Shown here in pieces: positions 7,334 through 13,439 of a stretch of DNA of 39,825 nucleotides (positions within the stretch are counted from its first letter, which is position 1; the number at the start of each line of letters is the position of its first letter). The stretch is from a virus. The DNA lies in IMG/VR virus record IMGVR_UViG_3300030329_005603, positions 1-39,825 of that record. One strand, 5' to 3'. Made by a program: the position numbers and the translations under genes. Under the pieces are notes generated by a model, which was not told the origin of the DNA, made no database searches, and saw only the letters and a list, made by a program, of their open reading frames with translations.

Positions 7334-7594
7334 CTAAAAAAATCCCCAGTCCTTCTTCCATTGTCGATATTGGTCTGGTGGCATTAGCACGGCCTTCCCG
7401 TGATCTGTTAGGTGGTATAGTCCTTCAGCCTCCATAATCAGACCGCGATCTATTAGTGTTGGTATTAGCCTTTGAGATCGTTTGCCTACCGCCCTATCTT
7501 GGATATACTCTTTGGTGCGGGGTTTGGTTGCCAACCACTGGAGTACGGCCAGTTGCCTGCCGCCGACATCATTCCATTTTCTAGTCGCCGTCAT
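7334..7594 (-). CDS. Winged-helix DNA-binding protein
   Basis: Eighty-six residues, starting at an ATG that overlaps the previous stop (ATGA). The order of helices and the LIDRGLIMEAEGLYHLTDHGKAVL segment (about residues 46-68) fit a winged helix with its beta wing. RQLAVLQWLATKPRTKEYIQD at the N-terminus would form the first helices. It probably binds DNA or modulates transcription of the replication operon. It lies directly after a MerR-like protein, so the two may act together. Confidence 0.65.
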   Translation of the reverse strand: MTATRKWNDVGGRQLAVLQWLATKPRTKEYIQDRAVGKRSQRLIPTLIDRGLIMEAEGLYHLTDHGKAVLMPPDQYRQWKKDWGFF

Positions 7595-7980
7595 TTTACC
7601 AAGAACCTCCTTACTCTAGCGAGCATGGCGTTGATTGACTCCAACTGGGCCTTTAGCTCCTTAAAGTGGTCATCAATTGAGGTGCTAACAATTTCCATGC
7701 GCTTCATTGCCATGTTGAGCTTTGCCTCTTCATCACAAAGGTGGACCACGATCTCCTCCATGGAGTAGTTTAACCTGACCAGCCTGTCTATTTCCCTTAC
7801 TCTCTCAATAACCCATGGTTCATATGCCATGTGCTTCCCTGGGCCACCTTTGTGATGAGGAACTTTAGTTCCCTTTATCAAGCCCCACTCGTTCTCCCAC
7901 CTTCTGATTGTCTGGACCGATCTATGCGCTGCCCTGGCAAGGTCGGCTCTGGTCACATATGTGTCAGGATGTCTTATCAT
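7591..7980 (-). CDS. MerR-like HTH protein with coiled-coil tail
   Basis: One hundred and twenty-nine residues from an ATG preceded by GGAGA. The N-terminal half is a MerR-type winged helix: YVTRADLARAAHRSVQTIRRWE (recognition helix with RRWE), a basic loop, then a helix beginning with YEPWVIERV. The C-terminal 50 residues are a heptad-like coiled coil, expected to dimerise the protein. No cysteine pattern for metal sensing is seen. A transcription regulator within the leftward operon is the likeliest role. Confidence 0.7.
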   Translation of the reverse strand: MIRHPDTYVTRADLARAAHRSVQTIRRWENEWGLIKGTKVPHHKGGPGKHMAYEPWVIERVREIDRLVRLNYSMEEIVVHLCDEEAKLNMAMKRMEIVSTSIDDHFKELKAQLESINAMLARVRRFLVK

Positions 7981-7983
7981 CGG

Positions 7984-8457
7984 CTATCTCCTTGGTAGCT
8001 CCTGTGTCAGGAATCTTGGCACCCTTCTGTTATCATCAAATACCAGGAGGCAGGATGGTGCCGGTGCCCCTCCTCTGGCAGCCCCAAACGATATGCGGCC
8101 AGGGATAAGGCGTATTTCAGCGGCCTTCATGGCCCATCTGTGCCACCACTTGGTGTCTGTCCTACAGAATATAAGGCAGACCACCGTCGATCCCATTTTC
8201 GACTGCTCATAGGCTTTCTCAACCCAACGCCCTACGCCACGACCGTATGGTGGGTTGAGCCACACCACCCCTGGCCAATCACATACGAGCGCATCATCCT
8301 TCTCTGTGAGAAAGCTCTCGCACTTGGCGTTGGTCTCATCCGCAGCAGCGTCCAGGGTGAAGGCGAATTCCTTATTCACCTCATCAAATAGAGCTTGTGG
8401 CGTAGACCAGTCCTGTTTGTCGGAAGAGAAGAGGATCTCTTTAGTCCACACTGTCAT
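7984..8457 (-). CDS. Phage DNA N6-adenine methyltransferase (Dam family)
   Basis: One hundred and fifty-seven residues. It shows the compact phage Dam family signature: DWSTPQALFDEVNKEF (16-31), TLDAAAD (34-40), WLNPPYG with the catalytic NPPY at 68-71, and a C-terminal GAPAPSCLLVF. The family methylates adenine N6 in phage DNA and often protects against host restriction or marks DNA for replication. The start ATG overlaps the upstream gene by 17 bases. Recognition specificity cannot be read from the sequence. Confidence 0.93.
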   Translation of the reverse strand: MTVWTKEILFSSDKQDWSTPQALFDEVNKEFAFTLDAAADETNAKCESFLTEKDDALVCDWPGVVWLNPPYGRGVGRWVEKAYEQSKMGSTVVCLIFCRTDTKWWHRWAMKAAEIRLIPGRISFGAARGGAPAPSCLLVFDDNRRVPRFLTQELPRR

Positions 8458-8824
8458 GCGCCACCAATTTCAATTGAGGTCCTACCCGGTAGATATTCTC
8501 AAAGGCATCGGATTCGTCGATCCACCTGACCAGCTTGTTCTTCTTTGACATTGGGCTAAATATACCACCGCAAATCTTACCGCCAGGGGAAATAAAGCCA
8601 TCAGAGCCGCCAGCCACTGATTGATTGAATTTTACAATCAGGTTCCACTTACGCCCAGTGCGGAGGCAAACCCCATACCAAGCGTTATTTACCTGGAGGT
8701 CTTGAGGGACCTCCTCTGGTCTGAACAAACTATTTAGGAGGTCGACATCAACAGGCTCAGGCCTGATTAGAAACCTATCCTCATTCGCATCAACATAACC
8801 GCAATACATTCCAACATCACTCAT
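8441..8824 (-). CDS. Hypothetical protein
   Basis: One hundred and twenty-seven residues from an ATG coupled by ATGA overlap to the gene before it. The protein is mixed alpha/beta with a Gly-rich loop (AGGSDGFISPGGKICGG) near residues 71-87 and no recognised catalytic motif. It sits between an unknown 119-residue protein and the Dam methyltransferase. The tight coupling argues that it is a real replication-operon gene; its function is not recognised. Confidence 0.7.
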   Translation of the reverse strand: MSDVGMYCGYVDANEDRFLIRPEPVDVDLLNSLFRPEEVPQDLQVNNAWYGVCLRTGRKWNLIVKFNQSVAGGSDGFISPGGKICGGIFSPMSKKNKLVRWIDESDAFENIYRVGPQLKLVAHDSVD

Positions 8825-9180
8825 AACTCACCTCCACGAGACTTCATTGCCTCATCAAATCGCTTATCGCTCATCTCGATTGAATAGCCCTTTCCAGTCC
8901 AATATTTCTTGCCATCATGATCGCCGCTCTTGACCAGATGCTTGAGTAGGCCGCCAAGGCCATCGCAGACGCGCCATAAGACAGAATCAAGGCGATCCTC
9001 TCCGTGGCGGTAATATATCCTCATCCCATCTTCAATATCCCCGATAGAATCCTTTACTTCCTTGTCAATCGCATTTTGGTTTTTGATGTAACCTGTCCAA
9101 AACTCAAGACGACTTCGAGCCCCCATCGGGTCTAAAAGATTTATGGATGGTGCCTTTTTCGGTTGGTCTGTATCACTCAC
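8821..9180 (-). CDS. Hypothetical charged protein
   Basis: One hundred and nineteen residues from a GTG start that overlaps the exonuclease stop (GTGA) and has AGGAGGG seven bases upstream. It is rich in Asp, Lys and Gly, mostly helical, and has no recognised motif. It is expressed with the exonuclease and may be its partner. That is inference from coupling only. Confidence 0.7.
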   Translation of the reverse strand: MSDTDQPKKAPSINLLDPMGARSRLEFWTGYIKNQNAIDKEVKDSIGDIEDGMRIYYRHGEDRLDSVLWRVCDGLGGLLKHLVKSGDHDGKKYWTGKGYSIEMSDKRFDEAMKSRGGEL

Positions 9181-10241
9181 TTCACCCTCCTACTCACCTT
9201 CCATTCATTGACCATGGGGATTCCTGGGATGGCTGGTTTATCGTTGCCGGCTGCTAGTTGGGCTTTGATCTCAGCTTTGATGGCTGAGTCATTGAGCTTC
9301 AGGAACTTGCTGGGTATCTTAGAATAGTCCAGCCCATCATCTGCTGGTCGCCAAACCCTCTCGCGCTTTGCGGAGCCATATTCCGTCTTGATTGTAATCT
9401 CAGACCCTTGGCCAAATGCGTCCTGATCAAGGTATGCACAGTATATGCCATCTAATCGGTCCTTCTCCTGGTCAATTTGGTCGCGGATCTTCTTAAACTC
9501 AGCATTTACCTTTCTGGCTAGTCGGGTAGGTTCTTCCACGATCTCTTTGCGGCGTTTCTCCAGAGAGTTACGAAGCGCCTGATAGGTGTTGACGACATTA
9601 TCCACCTTGATTGCATCACCAGTTGTTTCAATAGACAGTGACCGGCTCAATTCTATGTATTGTCTTAGCCGGACAAAGAATGGTTCCAGGTGGCTGGGGT
9701 CGAATTCCATCAACCCCGTCTTATTCTCCACCTCTTCAAACTGGTCGCGGTATAGGTGGCGACAAATGTCGATTAGAACCAACACGTCCTTATCGGCCTT
9801 GTGCATGTCTTCGGTGTCTAAATCATAATAACCAGCAACGGTGGCAAGTCGATGGTTATCCAGCCCTGGTAAGGTCTCTCTAGCCGTCTTGCAAGCGTCA
9901 ATCCACTCACATTTGGGGAATGGCACCCTAGCTCGTCTAAACTCGGCCTCAAGCATGCGGCGGTCGAAGTGGGCGTTGTAGGCTACCACCGGGAGGCCGG
10001 ATGTCAGGAATGGTATTAGATCGCGGGGGTTGAACCTGGGCTTGTCAGCTAGGTCTCGTTTCCAGTCCAGGCCGTTTATCTCAGCGGCCTTTGGATGCAA
10101 TTCCATTTCTGGATTGTAGAATGCGTGATGGGTCTCAACGATCTCCCAGTTCTTAGTGCAAACCAACATCAACTCACACACTCTATCATGTGATTTCAAG
10201 CCGGTAGTTTCAGTGTCAATATAGATAGCGGTGGGACGCAT
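9177..10241 (-). CDS. DnaQ-like 3'-5' exonuclease fused to a Gp157-like C-terminal region
   Basis: Three hundred and fifty-four residues from an ATG with AAGGAG upstream. Residues 1-165 are a DEDDh exonuclease: DTET (D9, E11), AYNAHFD (D93), and H147 with D152 near HKADKD. This fold removes 3' nucleotides for proofreading or end processing. Residues 195-345 form a long coiled coil followed by a basic, Lys-rich end with IPGIPMVNEW. This resembles the C-terminus of phage Gp157/DUF1351-type proteins, which usually occur as separate genes. The fusion is the unusual part. It leads the replication operon after the 180-residue protein and the inverted-repeat region. Confidence 0.85.
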   Translation of the reverse strand: MRPTAIYIDTETTGLKSHDRVCELMLVCTKNWEIVETHHAFYNPEMELHPKAAEINGLDWKRDLADKPRFNPRDLIPFLTSGLPVVAYNAHFDRRMLEAEFRRARVPFPKCEWIDACKTARETLPGLDNHRLATVAGYYDLDTEDMHKADKDVLVLIDICRHLYRDQFEEVENKTGLMEFDPSHLEPFFVRLRQYIELSRSLSIETTGDAIKVDNVVNTYQALRNSLEKRRKEIVEEPTRLARKVNAEFKKIRDQIDQEKDRLDGIYCAYLDQDAFGQGSEITIKTEYGSAKRERVWRPADDGLDYSKIPSKFLKLNDSAIKAEIKAQLAAGNDKPAIPGIPMVNEWKVSRRVK

Positions 10242-10252
10242 GATAGCTCCTT

Positions 10253-10398
10253 GGTGTCAGGTGGCGGGTGTGGTTGATCAAGGCGGGTCCACGGCTCTAT
10301 TGGGTCGCCACTCTGTGACGATGACGGTCCCGAGCCGTGGTGAGGGTGGTGGGGTTTAGGAGGGGTTTTTTTTACACAGATTCCCACCACCTGACACC
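10253..10398. repeat. Nested inverted repeats in a 163-bp non-coding gap
   Basis: The outer arms GGTGTCAGGTGG (10253-10264) and its exact complement (10387-10398) extend to 16 bp with one mismatch. Inside are the 9-bp arms CCACGGCTC (10289-10297) and GAGCCGTGG (10332-10340). The region separates the exonuclease gene from the 180-residue gene and holds no convincing gene. It could fold as a branched RNA in the leftward transcript or as a cruciform at a replication origin. Confidence 0.7.
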
Positions 10399-10408
10399 GC
10401 AATTGAGA

Positions 10409-10951
10409 CTAGAACGGAATGTCTGTTTTGTCCCCACCATATTCCGAGATGTGGCAAAGAAACTTTATGTCAATAAACCCACCGACACGGCCGTTGGGAT
10501 ATTGAATTTCAGTTCGCTTGAACTCAAACACAGCCTCATCTGACATTTTCTGAAAGAATTCAGCTTGTCTTGCAACAGAACCATCCCATCCCATCTTTTT
10601 CATCACCTCTTGGGTGACTGGATCGAAGTCATTGCACCAATATTGTCGCGGGGTGGCTTTCATGACAACAGGCTCAGGCAAGGGGTGGACCTTGTACCCG
10701 TCTTTTTTATTCACGCCCTCGGCAAGAACTTCAATCAGAAAGTCAAGAACTTTTATTGTCCCATCCTTCTGAAAGTTTAGCTCTTCTCGAAGGCCAAGGA
10801 CCTCAACCAGTCTGGCGTGACATGTCACGCCCAAAGGGCTGAACTTGAAATATTTCTTTTGTCGTGTTGGTTGTTTTAGGGCTGAAAATCCGCTGATCAG
10901 ATATGCCTCTGGATCTTTATTTTGTTTTTGAGTAGTATTATAGATGTTCAT
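10409..10951 (-). CDS. Hypothetical protein with SSB-like DIPF C-terminal tip
   Basis: One hundred and eighty residues from an ATG with AAGAAGGA upstream, behind a likely promoter. It starts with a polar tail (NIYNTTQKQNK), has a mixed alpha/beta body, and ends GGDKTDIPF. Single-stranded DNA-binding proteins of bacteria and phages end in an acidic tail closing with DIPF, which docks partner enzymes. Here the acidic run is weaker. As first gene of the replication operon, before the exonuclease and helicase, it is a good candidate for the phage SSB or an SSB-mimicking adaptor. An OB fold is not obvious by eye. Confidence 0.6.
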   Translation of the reverse strand: MNIYNTTQKQNKDPEAYLISGFSALKQPTRQKKYFKFSPLGVTCHARLVEVLGLREELNFQKDGTIKVLDFLIEVLAEGVNKKDGYKVHPLPEPVVMKATPRQYWCNDFDPVTQEVMKKMGWDGSVARQAEFFQKMSDEAVFEFKRTEIQYPNGRVGGFIDIKFLCHISEYGGDKTDIPF

Positions 10952-10982
10952 AATTTTATTCCTTCTTTTTTGTTTTGAGTAG

Positions 10983-10997
10983 CGGGTGTGTCACCCG
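10983..10997. promoter_or_regulatory. Short palindromic hairpin or operator downstream of promoter
   Basis: CGGGTG-TGT-CACCCG is a perfect 6-bp stem with a 3-base loop, just downstream of the predicted leftward -10 element. It has no T-tract, so a regulator-binding site or a 5' UTR hairpin is more likely than a terminator. Confidence 0.45.
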
Positions 10998-11005
10998 TAC
11001 TTGAC

Positions 11006-11034
11006 ATGTTAGTGCGCTGAAAAGAAGGAGTCAA
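11006..11034 (-). promoter_or_regulatory. Leftward promoter of the replication operon
   Basis: Reading leftward, TTGACT (11034-11029) and TAACAT (11011-11006) are 17 bases apart, a reasonable sigma-70-type pair. Transcription would begin near 11000 and lead to the gene starting at 10951, then the tightly overlapped replication genes. The -10 match is 4 of 6. Confidence 0.5.
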
Positions 11035-11039
11035 CTAAA

Positions 11040-11273
11040 TTATGAGTGAAAATCCCGTGCTTGGATAATTAAATTCTGGGCTGTAGATCGTGCCGAGTCG
11101 ATCGTGCTTTGGTCCCCTGCCCAATCCTTGATAGTGGCGGCATGAAGCCTTTCAACAACGACCCCCACGGCAGCTCGCATGGCCCCTCCGATCGTGGCAG
11201 CATAAATGATGACGCCATCAGACTCGATCGAGTAGACGTTATTCTCTTTGGAAATTTGAATTGTAATCGGCAT
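11040..11273 (-). CDS. Small hypothetical early protein
   Basis: Seventy-seven residues. It starts at an ATG directly after an A-run that follows two copies of a 20-bp repeat, with no close Shine-Dalgarno site. The N-terminus is beta-like (MPITIQISKENNVYSIESDGVIIY) and an Ala-rich helix follows. The family is not recognised. It is the last gene before the replication promoter. The repeat element in its leader suggests shared control with the gene at 11879-12583. Confidence 0.6.
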   Translation of the reverse strand: MPITIQISKENNVYSIESDGVIIYAATIGGAMRAAVGVVVERLHAATIKDWAGDQSTIDSARSTAQNLIIQARDFHS

Positions 11274-11277
11274 TTTT

Positions 11278-11320
11278 TTGCGATGCCCTTCACAGGAAAA
11301 TTGCGATGCCCTTCACAGGA
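11278..11320 (-). repeat. Tandem 20-bp leader repeat
   Basis: Two exact copies of TTGCGATGCCCTTCACAGGA lie at 11278-11297 and 11301-11320, directly before the ATG at 11273 on the minus strand. A third near-copy (17 bases, one mismatch) is in another gene leader at 12615-12631. A shared regulatory or RNA element is likely. Confidence 0.75.
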
Positions 11321-11373
11321 TGGGCCGCCCCTGGGGTGATAACAGCCAGGAGGGGGGATGGCAAAGCCCCTTT

Positions 11374-11400
11374 GGGGGCGGTCCGTATTGAACCGCCCCC
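11374..11400 (-). terminator. Strong GC hairpin after a gene
   Basis: GGGGGCGGT and ACCGCCCCC form a perfect 9-bp stem with a 9-base loop, starting 8 bases past the stop of the gene at 11408. No U-tract follows on the minus strand, so it may act as a weak terminator or RNA stabiliser. Confidence 0.5.
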
Positions 11401-11407
11401 TTGTGGA

Positions 11408-11629
11408 TTAGGTGTTGTGTAAATATGCTGATTGCCCTGTGGTTGTCAGCCAAAAGCCGCGCCAATTGTGACGAATAGCGTCTATATTCAAAAGAGACCG
11501 CAAAACCTCGGCCCCTTTATTGCCTAAAACTTTGTCAATCTCGGCCAAGGTCTCTTGTTTTGTTTTGTGGTTGGAGTGCATGAAAGAGACGATCAGCAAA
11601 ACCGTTTCTTGTTCTTCAGTAAACTTCAT
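11408..11629 (-). CDS. Small hypothetical early protein
   Basis: Seventy-three residues from an ATG that overlaps the upstream stop (ATGA), with AAGGGG about nine bases away. The protein is mostly helical. Residues 25-72 have a winged-helix feel (AEIDKVLGNKGAEVLRSLLNIDAIRHNWRG... then LTTTGQSAYL), reminiscent of small phage DNA-binding proteins. That is suggestive only. It is followed by a strong hairpin. Confidence 0.6.
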   Translation of the reverse strand: MKFTEEQETVLLIVSFMHSNHKTKQETLAEIDKVLGNKGAEVLRSLLNIDAIRHNWRGFWLTTTGQSAYLHNT

Positions 11630-11886
11630 ATCGAAAACCCCTTGATAGGCCCAGCGGCAATAATTGCCTTTGATGATAGTTTAATGCGGCCGTTTAATTG
11701 TAGCTGAGCAAAAATTGGCTGTAAGCGCCGATATAAAACAGACCATGAATTATTGAATTCATCACGGCCCATACAAAACTTAATCGGATAACGCCACAAC
11801 CAACCATCATTAAACACGCCAATATAAATAACCCACCTTGTCATAGTGTCTTGGCGTTGCCGCCATATATAATAGCGATCATCCAT
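11626..11886 (-). CDS. Small hypothetical early protein
   Basis: Eighty-six residues from an ATG overlapping the end of the upstream gene (ATGGATGA) with GAGGTG seven bases before it; longer frames from 11964 lack a site. It is rich in Trp, Tyr and Arg (DDRYYIWRQRQDTMTRWVIYIG) and ends in a basic/hydrophobic tail. No family is recognised. It is coupled to both neighbours, which argues that it is real. Confidence 0.55.
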   Translation of the reverse strand: MDDRYYIWRQRQDTMTRWVIYIGVFNDGWLWRYPIKFCMGRDEFNNSWSVLYRRLQPIFAQLQLNGRIKLSSKAIIAAGPIKGFSI

Positions 11887-12583
11887 TATACACCTCGACA
11901 GACTGAGCCGCCAACTTTTGCTGGCTGCCATGGTAGGGAAATAAAACAACGATCTTTCGATCAAACAATCGATCGCCGTCCATGCACTTTCGACAATTCG
12001 CGCAGGTTAGAACGTCTTTCTTGGCTGGACATTGAACTAACTTAAAGCCATCGACCACTGAAAACTTCTTGGCCTCAGTAGCTTTGACCGTCATCGATGC
12101 CGGATAACCTAATGCCCTGGCCTCTTTGACTTCTTCCATATTATGGCAACTTGCCAAGACTGAGACATTGCCCCAACTTGCCCGGTCAATATTGCGCCAT
12201 GAATGGGTGAAGGTATAAGTGGCAGTTTCACGCAATCGCTTGTCGTGGCGATCGGATGCCGCTGAAACAATTCGCGCCTCAGCATCGCCAACGCAATCGC
12301 CCGAAACATGCAATCTTAAATCGTGAAACCCCGGCAAGGCATTGATTGCGGCCGCCTCCTCTTTGGCGATGGCCAAAGATTCATCAGAACCAGACAATAA
12401 TCGCCTTGCATGCATGCCGGCACGTCCCACGGCAGCAAAGCAACCACCGCCCCCGTCCTGGCCGCCAAGGTCAGGAGGTAGGAAAGGACAAGTTGACGGG
12501 CAACTTTTGTGGCTGGCATAGGTGGCTGAACAGCCTTTAATTTTTGACGCGCTTGAATATTCAACAGCAAATGCAGATCTCAT
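11879..12583 (-). CDS. Conserved cysteine-rich phage protein
   Basis: Two hundred and thirty-four residues from an ATG with AGAGAGG upstream. Conserved elements of a widespread phage family are visible: KSCPSTCPFLP near the N-terminus, GRAGMHARRLL, LRLHVSGDCVGD, YTFTHSW, SVLASC, and a C-terminal LTCANCRKC cluster followed by VVLFPYHG. The Cys pairs (CPSTC, CANCRKC) suggest a metal or Fe-S site. From memory, this type is common in phages and called DUF7227 or similar; its biochemical function is unknown. Its leader carries the TTGCGATGCCCT-type repeat. Confidence 0.8.
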   Translation of the reverse strand: MRSAFAVEYSSASKIKGCSATYASHKSCPSTCPFLPPDLGGQDGGGGCFAAVGRAGMHARRLLSGSDESLAIAKEEAAAINALPGFHDLRLHVSGDCVGDAEARIVSAASDRHDKRLRETATYTFTHSWRNIDRASWGNVSVLASCHNMEEVKEARALGYPASMTVKATEAKKFSVVDGFKLVQCPAKKDVLTCANCRKCMDGDRLFDRKIVVLFPYHGSQQKLAAQSVEVYNG

Positions 12584-12614
12584 AGTGGTAGCCTCTCTGC
12601 CCCAGTGGTAGTTT

Positions 12615-12631
12615 TTGCGATGCCCTACACA
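12615..12631 (-). repeat. Third copy of the TTGCGATGCCCT leader element
   Basis: TTGCGATGCCCTACACA differs at one base from the paired repeats at 11278-11320. It lies 32 bases before the ATG at 12583 on the minus strand. An AGTGGTAG sequence is also repeated 20 bp apart between it and the start. Confidence 0.65.
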
Positions 12632-12643
12632 AGTAGAACGCCG

Positions 12644-12688
12644 CCCGGACACCACACCCCTTAAGGGGCAATAGGGGTGGGGTCCGGG
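12644..12688 (-). terminator. Large imperfect hairpin between early genes
   Basis: CCCGGAC (12644-12650) pairs with GTCCGGG (12682-12688), and further pairing continues inward with small bulges. The 12-base palindrome CCCCTTAAGGGG lies within. It follows the 53-codon gene and precedes the next leader. There is no T-tract, so it may be a terminator, attenuator or stability element. Confidence 0.5.
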
Positions 12689-12696
12689 TGCCCCGT

Positions 12697-12858
12697 CTAG
12701 GGGGCAGGGGTGCGTTCCCTATTCCTTGCCCTGATTATTTTATAACAAGAAGTATGGGCGACTTTAGCCCGACGGTGAGAAAACCAAAGCACACCTTGAC
12801 GAACAGCGATCAGCCGATGGCAATGAATGCACTTTGCTGGGAATTTATTAGTTGGCAT
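12697..12858 (-). CDS. Small zinc-finger-like protein, 53 residues
   Basis: An ATG at 12858 is preceded by the very strong site CAAGGAGG with an eight-base gap. The product starts MPTNKFPAKCIHCHRLIAV and carries a CxxC pair (C10, C13), then a beta-hairpin-like turn (QGVLWFSHRR) and AHTSC (H35, C38). This is a typical small treble-clef or zinc-knuckle layout. The C-terminus is basic. It lies between two hairpins in the early cluster. Short length makes it easy to miss; a nucleic-acid-binding early regulator is a fair guess. Confidence 0.7.
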   Translation of the reverse strand: MPTNKFPAKCIHCHRLIAVRQGVLWFSHRRAKVAHTSCYKIIRARNRERTPAP

Positions 12859-12885
12859 GTTTCAAAACCTCCTTGTGAAATAGAA

Positions 12886-12913
12886 CCCGGCCACGACCGC
12901 CGCCGTGACCGGG
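12886..12913 (-). terminator. Hairpin between early genes
   Basis: Reading leftward, CCCGGTCACG and CGTGGCCGGG make a 10-bp stem with one G-U pair and an 8-base GC-rich loop. It is followed by TTCTATTT, then by the ribosome site of the 53-codon gene. It is terminator-like or attenuator-like. Confidence 0.55.
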
Positions 12914-12922
12914 CTTATCTGA

Positions 12923-13354
12923 TTAGATGATCAACTCGTGGAGCTTGTTTGACTCCCGCTCGCAAGATTCAGCATTAACCAAAATATCTTTACGATTTGT
13001 TTCGGCTTGTTCCGCCAAAATATCAACACGCGCCAAAAGCCGACCTAACGTTTTATCATCAAGTGTCCTGACTTGCGTCCACAATTCGAGCTTTTTTGTC
13101 AGATCTTCAACTTGCTTGGCCGTTTGACTTGCCAAGTCCGCCACGTCTGACCAACGAAAAGCCGCCGCCGCTTTTTGCTGTTGGCTACCAGTGCGAAGCA
13201 AGTCCATGATGGCAAAACCCAAGTCTGAAGAGACCGAGATCCCCAAGCCAAAAAGATAAACTTTCATCTTATCGACCGATTGACGATCATCATCACAAGC
13301 TAAACCAGCCACGGCCGCCGCAATTGGTGCCAATTGTTCATCTGTATATTTCAT
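12923..13354 (-). CDS. Hypothetical helical early protein
   Basis: One hundred and forty-three residues from an ATG with TAGGGGTTTAAG before it. The C-terminal half is a long coiled coil (about residues 70-130, heptad-like with AKQVEDLTKKLELW). The N-terminal half is Ala-rich and helical. There is no recognised domain. The gene is flanked by hairpins on both sides, and its leader is the second copy of the intergenic cassette, so its expression may be set by read-through. Confidence 0.65.
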   Translation of the reverse strand: MKYTDEQLAPIAAAVAGLACDDDRQSVDKMKVYLFGLGISVSSDLGFAIMDLLRTGSQQQKAAAAFRWSDVADLASQTAKQVEDLTKKLELWTQVRTLDDKTLGRLLARVDILAEQAETNRKDILVNAESCERESNKLHELII

Positions 13355-13367
13355 CTTAAACCCCTAC

Positions 13368-13438
13368 TAAAAAACCTGGATCATCCCAGGGCCGAAACCA
13401 CCAGCAAAAAATGCTGATGGCTTCTCGCCCTGTTATCA
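13368..13438 (-). repeat. Intergenic terminator-RBS cassette, copy B
   Basis: Homologous over about 70 bases to 14219-14284. On the minus strand it has a 9-bp hairpin arm pair (13398-13406/13412-13420, one mismatch), then the hairpin CCTGG-GATGAT-CCAGG followed by T6, then the ribosome site TAGGGGTTT of the next gene. It fills the whole gap between two genes. Confidence 0.7.
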
Positions 13439-13439
13439 T

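Noticed and set aside
10196-10402. Minus-strand open frame of 68 codons across the gap at 10.25-10.40 kb
   Set aside because: Pro/His/Ser-rich low-complexity product that follows the inverted repeats, with no good ribosome site.
11278-11320. Tandem 20-bp repeats as a possible CRISPR array
   Set aside because: Only two copies, separated by three bases; no spacers.
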